Source: CAYMDD01 sp964409675
GTDB taxonomy: Bacteria; Pseudomonadota; Alphaproteobacteria; Rickettsiales; SXRF01
Reading direction: 5' to 3'
Assembly (NCBI GenBank): GCA_964409675.1
Contig: CAYPEF010000075.1
Span: 1-11,905, forward strand
Length of the DNA: 11,905 bases
Shown here in pieces: positions 1-6,643 of this stretch (position 1 is its first letter; each line of letters begins with the position of its first letter). The position numbers were made by a program, and so were the translations under genes. The notes under the pieces are model-generated. The model made no database searches, was not told where the DNA came from, and was given only the letters and a program-made list of their open reading frames with translations.

Positions 1-527
1 ATCAGCACATAGTCATACTCCTGCCAGTGGCTGATTTCGGCGGCGGCTTTGCTCATGCGTTTTTGCACCACGTCTTCATTGTCCTGTGCGCGGGCGCGCA
101 GGCGGCGCTCCAGTTCGGCCATGGAGGGGGGGAGGATGAAAACGCTGACCAGATCGGAGCGGTTCTTGGCGGCGAGCTGGCGGGTGCCCTGCCAGTCGAT
201 GTCGAACAGCACGTCGGTGCCGCGAGCGATGTGGGCTTCCACGAAATCGGCGGGGGTGCCGTAACAATTGCCGAATACCACGGCGTGCTCCAGCAAATGC
301 TCATGCTCCACCAGCTCGTTGAATTTCGGCTGATCGACGAAAAAATAATCGCGTCCGTCCTGTTCGCCGGGGCGGGGCGCGCGGGTGGTGACGGAGACGG
401 ACATTACCACATGGGGAATTGCGCCGTCATGGCGTTGCTTCTCCAGCAGCATGCGCGACAGCGTGGTTTTTCCCGCGCCGGAGGGCGAGGAGAGGATGAA
501 CATCAGGCCGCGACGGCGCAATTGCAT
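1..527 (-). CDS. gmk: Guanylate kinase, 3' end cut by window edge
   Basis: ATP-dependent phosphorylation of GMP to GDP in the cytoplasm, an essential step in guanine nucleotide supply. About 175 codons are present; the family is usually a little over 200 residues, so only the C-terminal tail is missing. Seen in the sequence: a P-loop SSPSGAGKTT at residues 13-22 close to the N-terminus, the GMP-binding stretch SVTTRAPRPGE followed by DGRDYFF, and the family signature DIDWQGTRQL. The ATG at 525-527 was chosen because it lies one base after the stop of the PCuAC gene and gives the short RRRGLM lead-in typical of alphaproteobacterial Gmk; a second ATG at residue 9 is possible but leaves almost nothing before the P-loop. 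It is the last visible gene of the pgeF-ilvE-sco1-PCuAC run and is probably translationally coupled to the chaperone gene. Assignment is secure. Confidence 0.96.
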   Translation of the reverse strand, partial: MQLRRRGLMFILSSPSGAGKTTLSRMLLEKQRHDGAIPHVVMSVSVTTRAPRPGEQDGRDYFFVDQPKFNELVEHEHLLEHAVVFGNCYGTPADFVEAHIARGTDVLFDIDWQGTRQLAAKNRSDLVSVFILPPSMAELERRLRARAQDNEDVVQKRMSKAAAEISHWQEYDYVL

Positions 528-528
528 G

Positions 529-1008
529 CTACATCCCGTGCATGGAATGACCATGCGCAGGTTCTACATCATGCGCGCGCACTTTCGCTTCCGTTTTAAT
601 GTCACCGGTATGCTCGAAATGCAGGATAAGGGGCACCGTGTCACCTTCCTTCAGTTCATGATTCAGCTGCAGCAGCATGATATGCAGCCCGCCGGGCTGC
701 ATGGCAACCGTTTCGTTGGCGGGAATGGTGATGGATTTGACTGCGCGCATCTGCATGACATCGCCCTGCATTTCATGCGTATGCAATTCAGCGCTGGCAG
801 CAGAAGGCGTTTCCGCGCCGGTCAGCGTGTCGGGCTGGTCAGCATCGTTTGCGATGGTTACGAATGCCACCCCGTTTTTAACGCCCTTGAGCGAAGGCGG
901 CGCCCAGGCTTCAGTAATATGCACGGATGCCGCCAGTGCCGGCGCAGGCGCATGCAGGGCGCCGGCCAGTAGAACGGCAAGGAAAGGAAGGGAGCGTATC
1001 GGTTGCAT
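529..1008 (-). CDS. PCuAC-family periplasmic copper chaperone
   Basis: Periplasmic Cu(I) carrier of the PCuAC (DUF461) family; known members deliver copper to the CuA centre of cytochrome c oxidase together with Sco1. The chosen 159-residue product has a Sec signal peptide (basic start, hydrophobic LPFLAVLLAGALHA, cleavage likely after ALA near residue 26). The copper-ligand pattern is visible: HTHEM at residues 76-80, Met85 and Met87, then HIM at 109-111. The tail AHGHSMHGM is His/Met-rich, as in many members. The reading frame stays open 32 codons further upstream, to 1104, but those codons run inside sco1 and would bury the signal peptide, so the ATG at 1006-1008 is preferred; it lies 13 nt after the sco1 stop. 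One base separates its stop from the gmk start. Confidence 0.93.
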   Translation of the reverse strand: MQPIRSLPFLAVLLAGALHAPAPALAASVHITEAWAPPSLKGVKNGVAFVTIANDADQPDTLTGAETPSAASAELHTHEMQGDVMQMRAVKSITIPANETVAMQPGGLHIMLLQLNHELKEGDTVPLILHFEHTGDIKTEAKVRAHDVEPAHGHSMHGM

Positions 1009-1021
1009 ATAATCTCGGCAG

Positions 1022-1627
1022 TTAATGGAGGTGAGGGCGGATGGCATCAAGCAGTTTCTGTTCGGGGTCGCTGTGGCTGAAATGGGTGAGGTAGGAACCG
1101 TCACGGTCCATCAGGTAAATGAAGCCGGAATGGTTGACAACATATTCTTTATCCGCGGGAGCGGAGGGTTTTTCATAATAAACTTTGTATGCCGCTGCCG
1201 CCTGCGCCACCTGTTCCGGCGTGCCGGTGAGCCCCAGGAAGGAGGGGTGGAAATTCTGCATGTATTCCTTAAGGACGGCGGGCGTATCGCGGGCGGGATC
1301 GACGGTGATGAACACGGGCTGCACCTGCTGCGCCTGCGCGCCAAGGCTATTCAGCGCGTTGGTGATGGTAAGCAGGCTGGTGGGGCAGATGTCGGGGCAG
1401 CTGACGAAGCCAAAATAGACCAGCTGGAGCCTGCCGTGCAAGTCGGCGGCGTGCACGGTACGTTCGTTCTGGTCAGTGAGGGTGAAATCGCCGCCGATGG
1501 CGGCCTTGCCGCCAACCGGTTCCGCCTCCCGGGGAAATTCCAGGCCGGGGCCGCGCGTGAGCCAGAGATTATAGGCGGTCAGCCCCAGCACCGTGAAGGT
1601 CAGGGCATAGATGAAACCTTTGCGCAT
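1022..1627 (-). CDS. sco1: SCO1/SenC-type CuA assembly protein
   Basis: Membrane-anchored thioredoxin-fold copper metallochaperone for assembly of the CuA site in cytochrome c oxidase subunit II. It has 201 residues, normal for the family. An N-terminal signal-anchor (roughly residues 4-23) holds the domain on the periplasmic side. The copper-binding CxxxC is CPDIC at Cys77 and Cys81, preceded by YFGFVS, and the third ligand is His166 in NHSGFIYLMDRDG. The ITVDPARDTP stretch is also typical. Its ATG shares one base with the stop of the upstream aminotransferase gene (TGATG), which implies coupled translation, and the PCuAC chaperone follows after 13 nt; the two proteins work in one pathway. 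A second, very different SCO-like gene is encoded at about 3.5-4.2 kb on the opposite strand. Confidence 0.95.
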   Translation of the reverse strand: MRKGFIYALTFTVLGLTAYNLWLTRGPGLEFPREAEPVGGKAAIGGDFTLTDQNERTVHAADLHGRLQLVYFGFVSCPDICPTSLLTITNALNSLGAQAQQVQPVFITVDPARDTPAVLKEYMQNFHPSFLGLTGTPEQVAQAAAAYKVYYEKPSAPADKEYVVNHSGFIYLMDRDGSYLTHFSHSDPEQKLLDAIRPHLH

Positions 1628-2499
1628 CAGCGGTTTACCAGTTCGTGGTAATCCTGCATCAGCTGTTTAGTGATAGGCCCCACCTCGAAGCGCATGTCGT
1701 TGATCTGGCCGATGGGCGTCACTTCGGCAGCGGTGCCGGTGAGGAAGATTTCTTTCGCCTGGCGGATTTCATCCGGGGTGATGTGCCGCTCCACCACTTT
1801 AATGCCGCGCTTGCGTGCCAGTTCCATCACAGTGCGGCGGGTGATGCCGTCGAGGAAGCAGTCCGGCGTCGGGGTGTGGAGTTCTTCGTTGATCAGGAAA
1901 AACACGTTGGCGCCGGTGGCTTCGGCTACATAGCCGCGCCAGTCATACATCAAGGCGTCGTCGAACCCGGCCTGCTCGGCGGCGTGCTTGGAGAGGGTGC
2001 AGATCATGTAGAGGCCGGCGGCTTTGCTAGACGTCGGCGCGGTGTTGGGGGCAGGACGCGCCCAGCTGGAGACTTGCAGGCGTAAGCCCCGCTCCTTCGC
2101 TTCTTTCGAGAAATAGCTCGGCCATTCCCAGGCGGCGATGGCGACGTGGATTTTGGTGGCCTGCGCCGCCACCGCCATCATCTCGCTGCCGCGCCAGGCA
2201 ACGGGGCGGATATAGCCGTTGGTAATGTTCTGCGCCTTCAGCACGGCGAGCGTGGCCTCTTCCATCGCTTCTACGCTGTAGGGGATGGTAAAGCCCAGCA
2301 ATTCGCCGGATTTCACCAGCCGCTCGGTATGTTCGCGCAGCTTGAAGACCTTGCCGCTATAGGCGCGTTCGCCCTCAAATACGCTGGAGCCGTAATGCAG
2401 CCCGTGGGTGAGCACGTGCACCTTAGCCTCACGCCAGGGAATCAGTTTTCCGTTCATCCAGATAACGCCGTCGCGGTCGTCGAAGGGGATCAATGCCAT
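1627..2499 (-). CDS. ilvE: Branched-chain amino acid aminotransferase (class IV)
   Basis: PLP-dependent transaminase for the last step of valine, leucine and isoleucine synthesis, or the first step of their breakdown, with 2-oxoglutarate/glutamate as partner; cytoplasmic. It has 290 residues, close to the usual bacterial group I length. Seen: GVIWMNGKLIPW near the N-terminus, HGLHYGSSVFEGERAY at 32-47, the PLP lysine at Lys159 in SSKAAGLY (the same number as in the E. coli enzyme), EATGANVFF, and the C-terminal FLTGTAAEVTPI that binds cofactor phosphate. Start at 2497-2499, 4 nt after the pgeF stop; the ribosome binding site is weak (AAGAAT), so coupling to pgeF is likely. D-amino-acid and aminodeoxychorismate family relatives are less likely given the length and these motifs. 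Confidence 0.95.
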   Translation of the reverse strand: MALIPFDDRDGVIWMNGKLIPWREAKVHVLTHGLHYGSSVFEGERAYSGKVFKLREHTERLVKSGELLGFTIPYSVEAMEEATLAVLKAQNITNGYIRPVAWRGSEMMAVAAQATKIHVAIAAWEWPSYFSKEAKERGLRLQVSSWARPAPNTAPTSSKAAGLYMICTLSKHAAEQAGFDDALMYDWRGYVAEATGANVFFLINEELHTPTPDCFLDGITRRTVMELARKRGIKVVERHITPDEIRQAKEIFLTGTAAEVTPIGQINDMRFEVGPITKQLMQDYHELVNR

Positions 2500-2503
2500 A
2501 TTC

Positions 2504-3274
2504 TTAACTTTTCTGTTTTACCATAATTGCTGACAGCTGGCATCCGTATGCCTTCTCGCCGCGCAAGGTGGCGCGGCGGTTGCTGAAGAAGGTATCTTCC
2601 TCGAAACATGTGTCGTTCGCAAGCATATTTACGTGGTTTATCTGTGATTTCTCCAGCTGGTGGGCGACGAAGGAGGGCAGGTCGAACATCCAGTGGCCAG
2701 CTCGGGCGGCGGGCAGGAAGAAGCGCGCATGCGCGGTGCTGGCGGCGGTGAAGCGTTCATAAAACTCCGGACCGACCTCGTAGCTTTGCTGCCGGATGCA
2801 AGGGCCGATGGCTGCACGGATATGCAGGCGCCGCGCGCCGAGCGATTCCATGGACGCCACCACCGATTCCACGATGCCGGCAAGCGCTCCCTTCCAGCCC
2901 GCGTGCGCCGCGCCTACCACACCGGCCTCGGCATCCGCCAGCAGTACCGGCGCGCAGTCGGCAGTGGTGACCGAAATGGACAGGCCGGGGACGTTGGTAA
3001 CGATGGCATCCGCTTTCGGGCGGTCTTCAAATTGCCAGGCAGCGGTGGCGATGACGGTGTCCGCTCCATGCACCTGCCAGGCTTTGAGCGGTGCTTCCGT
3101 ACCCAGATGCGCGCCGATGCGGCGCATATTCTCATTGACGCAGCCCGGGTCGTCCCCGGTGCCGTGGGCACAGTTGAGGCTGGCAAAAATGCCTTCGCTG
3201 ATCCCATCCTTGCGGGTGAAAAAACCGTGGGAAATGCCGGGGAGGGTAAGGAGAGGGCTAGGAAGAGCAAGCAT
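2504..3274 (-). CDS. pgeF: Peptidoglycan editing factor / YfiH laccase-domain protein
   Basis: Member of the YfiH (Cu-oxidase_4, 'polyphenol oxidase') family. The E. coli member PgeF removes wrongly incorporated residues from muropeptide precursors; purine-nucleoside phosphorylase or deaminase and laccase activities are reported for homologues, so the exact substrate here is inferred. It has 256 residues. The conserved metal-site residues are visible: His69 in WQVHG, Cys107 in TTADCAPVLL and His124 in AAHAGWKGA, then IGPCIRQQSYEVG. An in-frame TAA lies only nine bases upstream (3281-3283), so the ATG at 3272-3274 is the first possible start; its ribosome binding site is poor. It heads the minus-strand operon running to gmk. 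In many alphaproteobacteria it follows lgt and the MidA-type gene directly; here about 3.3 kb separates them. Confidence 0.94.
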   Translation of the reverse strand: MLALPSPLLTLPGISHGFFTRKDGISEGIFASLNCAHGTGDDPGCVNENMRRIGAHLGTEAPLKAWQVHGADTVIATAAWQFEDRPKADAIVTNVPGLSISVTTADCAPVLLADAEAGVVGAAHAGWKGALAGIVESVVASMESLGARRLHIRAAIGPCIRQQSYEVGPEFYERFTAASTAHARFFLPAARAGHWMFDLPSFVAHQLEKSQINHVNMLANDTCFEEDTFFSNRRATLRGEKAYGCQLSAIMVKQKS

Positions 3275-3355
3275 GGGCGTTTAAACCATCAGTTAAGAAA
3301 AATAGGAAGAAGGAAGGGTAATATATTGATAAATATTATAATTAATAGGGATTCG
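3275..3355. promoter_or_regulatory. AT-rich divergent intergenic region with candidate promoter and operator
   Basis: This short, strikingly AT-rich stretch lies between the divergent starts of pgeF (minus) and the SCO-like gene (plus). The octamer ATTATAAT at 3335-3342 supplies a consensus -10 hexamer on both strands (plus 3337-3342, minus 3335-3340), but no good -35 sits 16-18 nt away on either strand. A perfect inverted repeat, TAATAT at 3319-3324 and ATATTA at 3333-3338, overlaps that box and could be an operator. The divergent layout requires promoter activity here for at least one side; which elements are used is inference. Confidence 0.35.
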
Positions 3356-3500
3356 ATGGGGGAAAATTAATTCATTAATATATGGTGTTATCGGCGCTAA
3401 TGCAGTAATTTATTATAGTCCTTATACTTTATCGGTTGGAGAGCCCTTCGGGCAAGCGGCTACTGGCATTGATGATGAAGAAACGAATGGAAATACGGTA
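3346..3500 (+). other. Ribosome binding site plus probable frameshifted N-terminal coding of the SCO-like gene
   Basis: The reading frame of the SCO-like protein is open upstream to the stop at 3339-3341, 53 codons before its first ATG at 3501, but contains no ATG, GTG or TTG. The open part encodes a hydrophobic stretch (SLIYGVIGANAVIYY, then SPYTLSVGEPFGQA) that looks like a signal-anchor. In the neighbouring frame an ATG at 3356-3358 is preceded by a good Shine-Dalgarno (TAGGGA, 3346-3351) and followed at once by the homopolymers GGGGG and AAAA. As written it reads Met-Gly-Glu-Asn-stop, but one base fewer in either run would join it to the hydrophobic stretch as MGKINSLIYG. A sequencing indel or a real frameshift are both possible. 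Confidence 0.5.
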
Positions 3501-4202
3501 ATGACCGAAACAAATGCGGATGAAAAAGTTCCCTCCCTGTCGGCGCTCATAGATGAGCTGGCAAGGCGGGGAGTGTTGACGGTCAAAGGCGAACCTATTG
3601 ACTCGGGCGCACTAAAAAAAGAACTCAAAGGCAAGAATGTCGCCGTTTCATTCGGTTTTGCCAAGTGCCAAGGGTTATGCCCATATATTAACGATAAGCA
3701 TGCAGTACTGGAAAAGGCGGCGCAGGATAAAAGCAAGTTCGTCAGTATTGTGATTGATGTGGCACCCGACCTTGATAATCAAAATAATAAAACCCGCCAG
3801 GCCTATGTGGATGACGTGATCAACAAGGGCAGCAGACAGCATGATGTAAAAGGATTTTTCCCTAAGACCGTTGATGACGCCGATGAACTTCAGGGATTCA
3901 TGACGCTCTTTACCGTGGGCGGCGGGGCACATTCAGGCGTTATCACTCTTTACGATAAAGAGGGCCAATATGTTAGCTCTAAGGATGCAGAGCACGAAGA
4001 TGCCCAGGCATTTAGAAAATGGGGTGAAGAGCATTTAAATAAACCGGCGCGGCAGCCGGAGAAGTCTTCTTCAATCTTGCAACATCCTGCGGTGATAAAG
4101 GCCGGACAGGCACTGGCCGCACATGTGATGGAAGACAACACTGCCGCCTGTCCGGCGGCTTCGGGGAAAAAGCATGGCAGAATTGCCCGCACCTCCATCT
4201 GA
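3501..4202 (+). CDS. Divergent SCO-like thioredoxin-fold protein, accessory copy
   Basis: Predicted SCO/SenC-superfamily protein, probably a copper chaperone or thiol-disulfide protein. From the first in-frame ATG it is 233 residues. The SCO ligands are kept: FGFAKCQGLCP carries CxxxC at Cys56 and Cys60, and His144 lies in GGGAHSGVITLYDKEG, the same setting as His166 of the canonical sco1 in this window. Between them, SIVIDVAPDLD replaces the usual TVDPARDTP motif, so it is not a simple duplicate. Residues 188-233 form a tail beyond the SCO fold with HPAVIKAGQ and a lone Cys. The 3501 start gives no signal peptide, which is odd for a SCO; the open upstream frame (3342-3500) suggests a lost or mis-sequenced N-terminal anchor. 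The last 29 nt overlap the next gene, so the two are probably co-expressed. The substrate is unknown. Confidence 0.8.
   Translation: MTETNADEKVPSLSALIDELARRGVLTVKGEPIDSGALKKELKGKNVAVSFGFAKCQGLCPYINDKHAVLEKAAQDKSKFVSIVIDVAPDLDNQNNKTRQAYVDDVINKGSRQHDVKGFFPKTVDDADELQGFMTLFTVGGGAHSGVITLYDKEGQYVSSKDAEHEDAQAFRKWGEEHLNKPARQPEKSSSILQHPAVIKAGQALAAHVMEDNTAACPAASGKKHGRIARTSI
4101..4159 (+). promoter_or_regulatory. Two mutually exclusive RNA stems before the membrane-protein start
   Basis: An 11-bp perfect inverted repeat pairs GCCGGACAGGC (4101-4111) with GCCTGTCCGGC (4146-4156) across a 34-nt loop. A second hairpin, GCCGCC (4143-4148) with GGCGGC (4154-4159) and a 5-nt loop, uses the same bases, so both cannot form at once. 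The structure ends 3 nt before the GGGGA Shine-Dalgarno (4163-4167) of the next gene and lies in the last codons of the SCO-like gene. It could tune translation of the membrane protein to passage of ribosomes through the upstream gene. The repeat is seen; a regulatory role is inference. Confidence 0.35.
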
Positions 4203-5336
4203 TCACACCGCTTCGCACGCGGATCATACGCTGCATTACTTACTGGCTGGCACTTCGCTTGTGGTCGGGGGCATAATTCTTGCGCCTTATACACTTCCCG
4301 CTTCTCAGGACCCAAGAGAAGCAAACATGGCGCTGCAGATAATGAGCAATATGCAGCATGCCGGGTTCTCCAAAGGGCTGGCAGGTGCACTGAACGGTGT
4401 AATCGGCTCGGTTCCGCTGATTGGTGGGACACTGGCTTCCGGGGGGATGGGAACGGCAACCGCTGTCGGCGTGCTTGGTATTGGCGGGGTACTGCTGGGC
4501 CGTTTTATCGAGAAAAAGCAGGAGGGAAAATCCGCCATTAATTGGGGGAAGCTGATCAAGTACGGCTCGATGCTCTCCAGCGCATTGGTGGCATTGCCGT
4601 ATGTACTGACCGGCATCAGCATCGGCGTGGCCTATATGGCGTATGCGTTCGGCGATCTGGATCTGGCGGTATCCGCCGGGAAATTCCTGTCGCGCACCCT
4701 TGGGACCGTTAATTCCGCTGCTGCTACCAGCGGGTTGAGCGGCGCATTCGCGGCATTGCCGCATCTGGTAACGTGCGGCGCGCCAATGGTGCCGGCGCTT
4801 GTATCCATCGTATTGGGAGAGCGTGAAAAATTCGTCTCCTCTCAAATGCCTCCTGCCAGCGCGCAAAAATATTCGGACGGCTCCATTCTCATGGAGATCG
4901 AGGCGGACAAGCCGCTTGCCGTGGGACAGCCGGCGCTGGTGCGGCTGCGCATGAAGCACCGCGCCACCGGCGCGCCGCTGACGCCGGATGAGCTGGCGGT
5001 GGTGCACACCAAGAAACTGCATGTATTTATTACCGACAGTTCATTGAGGGATTACCATCACATTCATCCCGAGCCGACTGGTGAGCCGGGCGTGTTTGTT
5101 TCGTCTTTTACGCCTCAGACCGCCAACCGCTACAGCGCCTGGGCGGATTTTACCACCGTGCGCGACGGGCAGAACCATAAGCTCAAGGCTGATATTCAGC
5201 CTGCCGCCAACCGTTATATCCCCGCGCCTTCGCGCAGTAACAGCCAGGTGGAGCAGGGCGGGCTGCATTTCGACTGGAAGAATCTTTCACCCTTGCGCAA
5301 GGGCGAAGCCAGCGTGGTGGAGGTGACGATCAGCGA
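4174..5336 (+). CDS. Multi-pass membrane protein with exported His/Met-containing domain, 3' end lost in gap
   Basis: I do not recognise a named family for the whole protein. About 387 residues are present before the N run. Order: a short His-rich head (HTASHADHTLH, residues 11-21); a hydrophobic helix at about 22-42; then several hydrophobic segments at about 68-110, 124-152 and 185-210, the last containing PHLVTCGAPMVP; then a soluble region from about 215 on. The soluble part includes VVHTKKLHVFITD, DYHHIHPEPTGEPG and YSAWADFTTVRDGQ. From memory, this resembles periplasmic beta-sandwich domains found beside heavy-metal or copper genes; that is not proven. The start is supported by GGGGA six bases upstream (4163-4167), and it overlaps the SCO-like gene by 29 nt. 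Any apparent continuation through the Ns is an artefact. A metal sensor, transporter or membrane chaperone working with the SCO-like protein is a plausible inference. Confidence 0.75.
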
Positions 5337-5436
5337 NNNNNNNNNNNNNNNNNNNNNNNNNNNNNNNNNNNNNNNNNNNNNNNNNNNNNNNNNNNNNNNN
5401 NNNNNNNNNNNNNNNNNNNNNNNNNNNNNNNNNNNN
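5337..5436. other. Assembly gap: 100 N
   Basis: Exactly 100 unknown bases, the conventional filler for a scaffold gap of unknown size. It removes the 3' end of the plus-strand membrane-protein gene and whatever lies between it and the DUF4240 gene, whose stop codon begins four bases after the gap. The genes on either side (lgt/MidA-type on the right, pgeF on the left, same strand) are commonly neighbours in this class, which supports the join, but more genes could be hidden here. Confidence 0.95.
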
Positions 5437-5440
5437 AGGT

Positions 5441-6643
5441 TCAGCGGCGCGCGGTTTTGAGTTTTTTATATAATTCCGGATACGTGGACGGCAACTTTTT
5501 TGGCGGCCAGCGCAGCTTCAGCGGGCGTTCGTTGAATTCCGCATCCGGCAGGAATTCGTCTTTCTTTTCCGCATAGGCGCGCTCGGCTACGTAGAGGACG
5601 GATTCGCACTGCAGATCGTCCTGTTTTCGCCCGGGCGCGAAATCATAAGCTTCCGCGAAGGCAATGGCGTCAAGGACGGCGGCACGAAAAGCGTCCTGTC
5701 CCTGTGCGATCAGCCAGCCGCGAAACGCCAGAAAACTTTGTGTATCCGCGCCTGCACCGAGGAGCGTGGCCACCGCCAGCAGTTTTTCCGTGCGTAAACT
5801 CCGCACGCAGGCCTTCATCTCGCGGTGGAAGCGGCGGATATCAGGCGGGGAGAAGCGCAGCAGCTCCCGCTCCAGCCGGTCAGCGGTGGTAGCAGCTGAA
5901 GGGGCGTTGCGGCGCGCGCGTTCGATGAGTTCCCAGAACAGGGCGCGCGTCATGCGCCGCTTGTCGGGCTGTGGGGCGGGCTCCGGGCGGGTGGCGGGTG
6001 TTTTCGGCGGTGTGTAGGCGCGGATGTCGGCGATGATCGCCTGGATGCGGGCGGTTTCGGGATCGTTTTCCGCCTGCAGCATGGCGGCGTATTCGGTGGC
6101 GGCCCAGAGCGCGGCTTTTTTGAATTGCTGGATGCGCTGGGCGCACATGTCGTGCCGGTTGATAATCAGGCTGGCGGCGGTGAAGGCGCTGGCGTCCTGC
6201 GTCTCATAGGCGGGGGCGCGGGCGGCGAAATCCTGCATCACATGGATGCGGTTGAGCATGAAATTATGCCAGAGGGCTTTCCACAAAGGGCGGTCGCCCG
6301 TATCAAGGATGGCTTCGGAGAGGCGGCTAATCCAGTCGTTATTGATATAGGCTTCGGAGGCGATTCCGCTGGGGGAGTAATGCAGGCAGATCGTCATCAG
6401 CGCCAGGCCGCGCAATTTTCCCATCTCCAGCCATTGCTCGAACACGTAGTTCCAGGATTTGCGCCGCAGCTCCTGCATGGCTCCGGCGGGCAATTGGCCG
6501 GGATATTTGCGCCGCAGGCGCTTGCGCTCCACATCGGCTTCGTTCATGAAGTCGTGATAGATGCGGTCCAGCTGGTGGTTGCTTAGTCCTAAGCTGCGTG
6601 TGCGCGAGGCTTCATAGAGAAGCACTTCCAGCTTCCGGTCCAT
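5441..6643 (-). CDS. DUF4240 protein with an unrecognised N-terminal half
   Basis: Function unknown. The 400-residue product has three parts. Residues 1 to about 208 are Arg/Trp-rich, mostly helical-looking, and match no family I know. A Pro-rich linker (YTPPKTPATRPEPAPQPD) follows at about 210-227. A DUF4240 domain runs from about 231 (MTRALFWELIERAR) to about 395, with the hallmark FRGWLIAQG at 307-315 and LYVAERAYAEK. No signal peptide or membrane helix is seen, so it is probably cytoplasmic. The ATG at 6641-6643 is preferred; a GTG at 6697 would add 18 residues but deepen the overlap with the MidA-type gene from 32 to 86 nt. The stop is intact just right of the gap. The overlap suggests co-transcription with lgt and the methyltransferase, although this gene is not normally part of that set. 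Confidence 0.8.
   Translation of the reverse strand: MDRKLEVLLYEASRTRSLGLSNHQLDRIYHDFMNEADVERKRLRRKYPGQLPAGAMQELRRKSWNYVFEQWLEMGKLRGLALMTICLHYSPSGIASEAYINNDWISRLSEAILDTGDRPLWKALWHNFMLNRIHVMQDFAARAPAYETQDASAFTAASLIINRHDMCAQRIQQFKKAALWAATEYAAMLQAENDPETARIQAIIADIRAYTPPKTPATRPEPAPQPDKRRMTRALFWELIERARRNAPSAATTADRLERELLRFSPPDIRRFHREMKACVRSLRTEKLLAVATLLGAGADTQSFLAFRGWLIAQGQDAFRAAVLDAIAFAEAYDFAPGRKQDDLQCESVLYVAERAYAEKKDEFLPDAEFNERPLKLRWPPKKLPSTYPELYKKLKTARR

Noticed and set aside
1025..1651. Long plus-strand open frame (208 codons) opposite sco1
   Set aside because: It is the antisense shadow of a clearly identified gene; its translation is compositionally odd (Gly/Arg/Val-rich) and lacks any family motif.
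2660..3370. Plus-strand open frame (236 codons) opposite pgeF
   Set aside because: Shadow of pgeF; no ribosome binding site and no recognisable motif.
3382..3408. Short plus-strand frame MVLSALMQ as a leader peptide
   Set aside because: No ribosome binding site at a proper distance, and it lies in a different frame over the likely N-terminal coding of the SCO-like gene.
3442..3453. GCCC-TTC-GGGC hairpin before the 3501 ATG as a terminator
   Set aside because: The stem is four pairs and no T-tract follows.
4240..5022. Minus-strand open frame (260 codons) opposite the membrane-protein gene
   Set aside because: The plus strand carries coherent hydrophobic helices and a good Shine-Dalgarno; the minus frame is Arg/His/Gln-rich shadow sequence.
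5337..5460. Continuation of the membrane protein through the N run to a stop at 5458-5460
   Set aside because: The bases after the gap are the antisense of the DUF4240 gene end; the apparent stop and C-terminus are artefacts of translating Ns.
5789..5807. CGTGCG / CGCACG hairpin in the DUF4240 gene
   Set aside because: Six-base stems in GC-rich coding sequence are expected by chance; nothing follows it that would make it a terminator.
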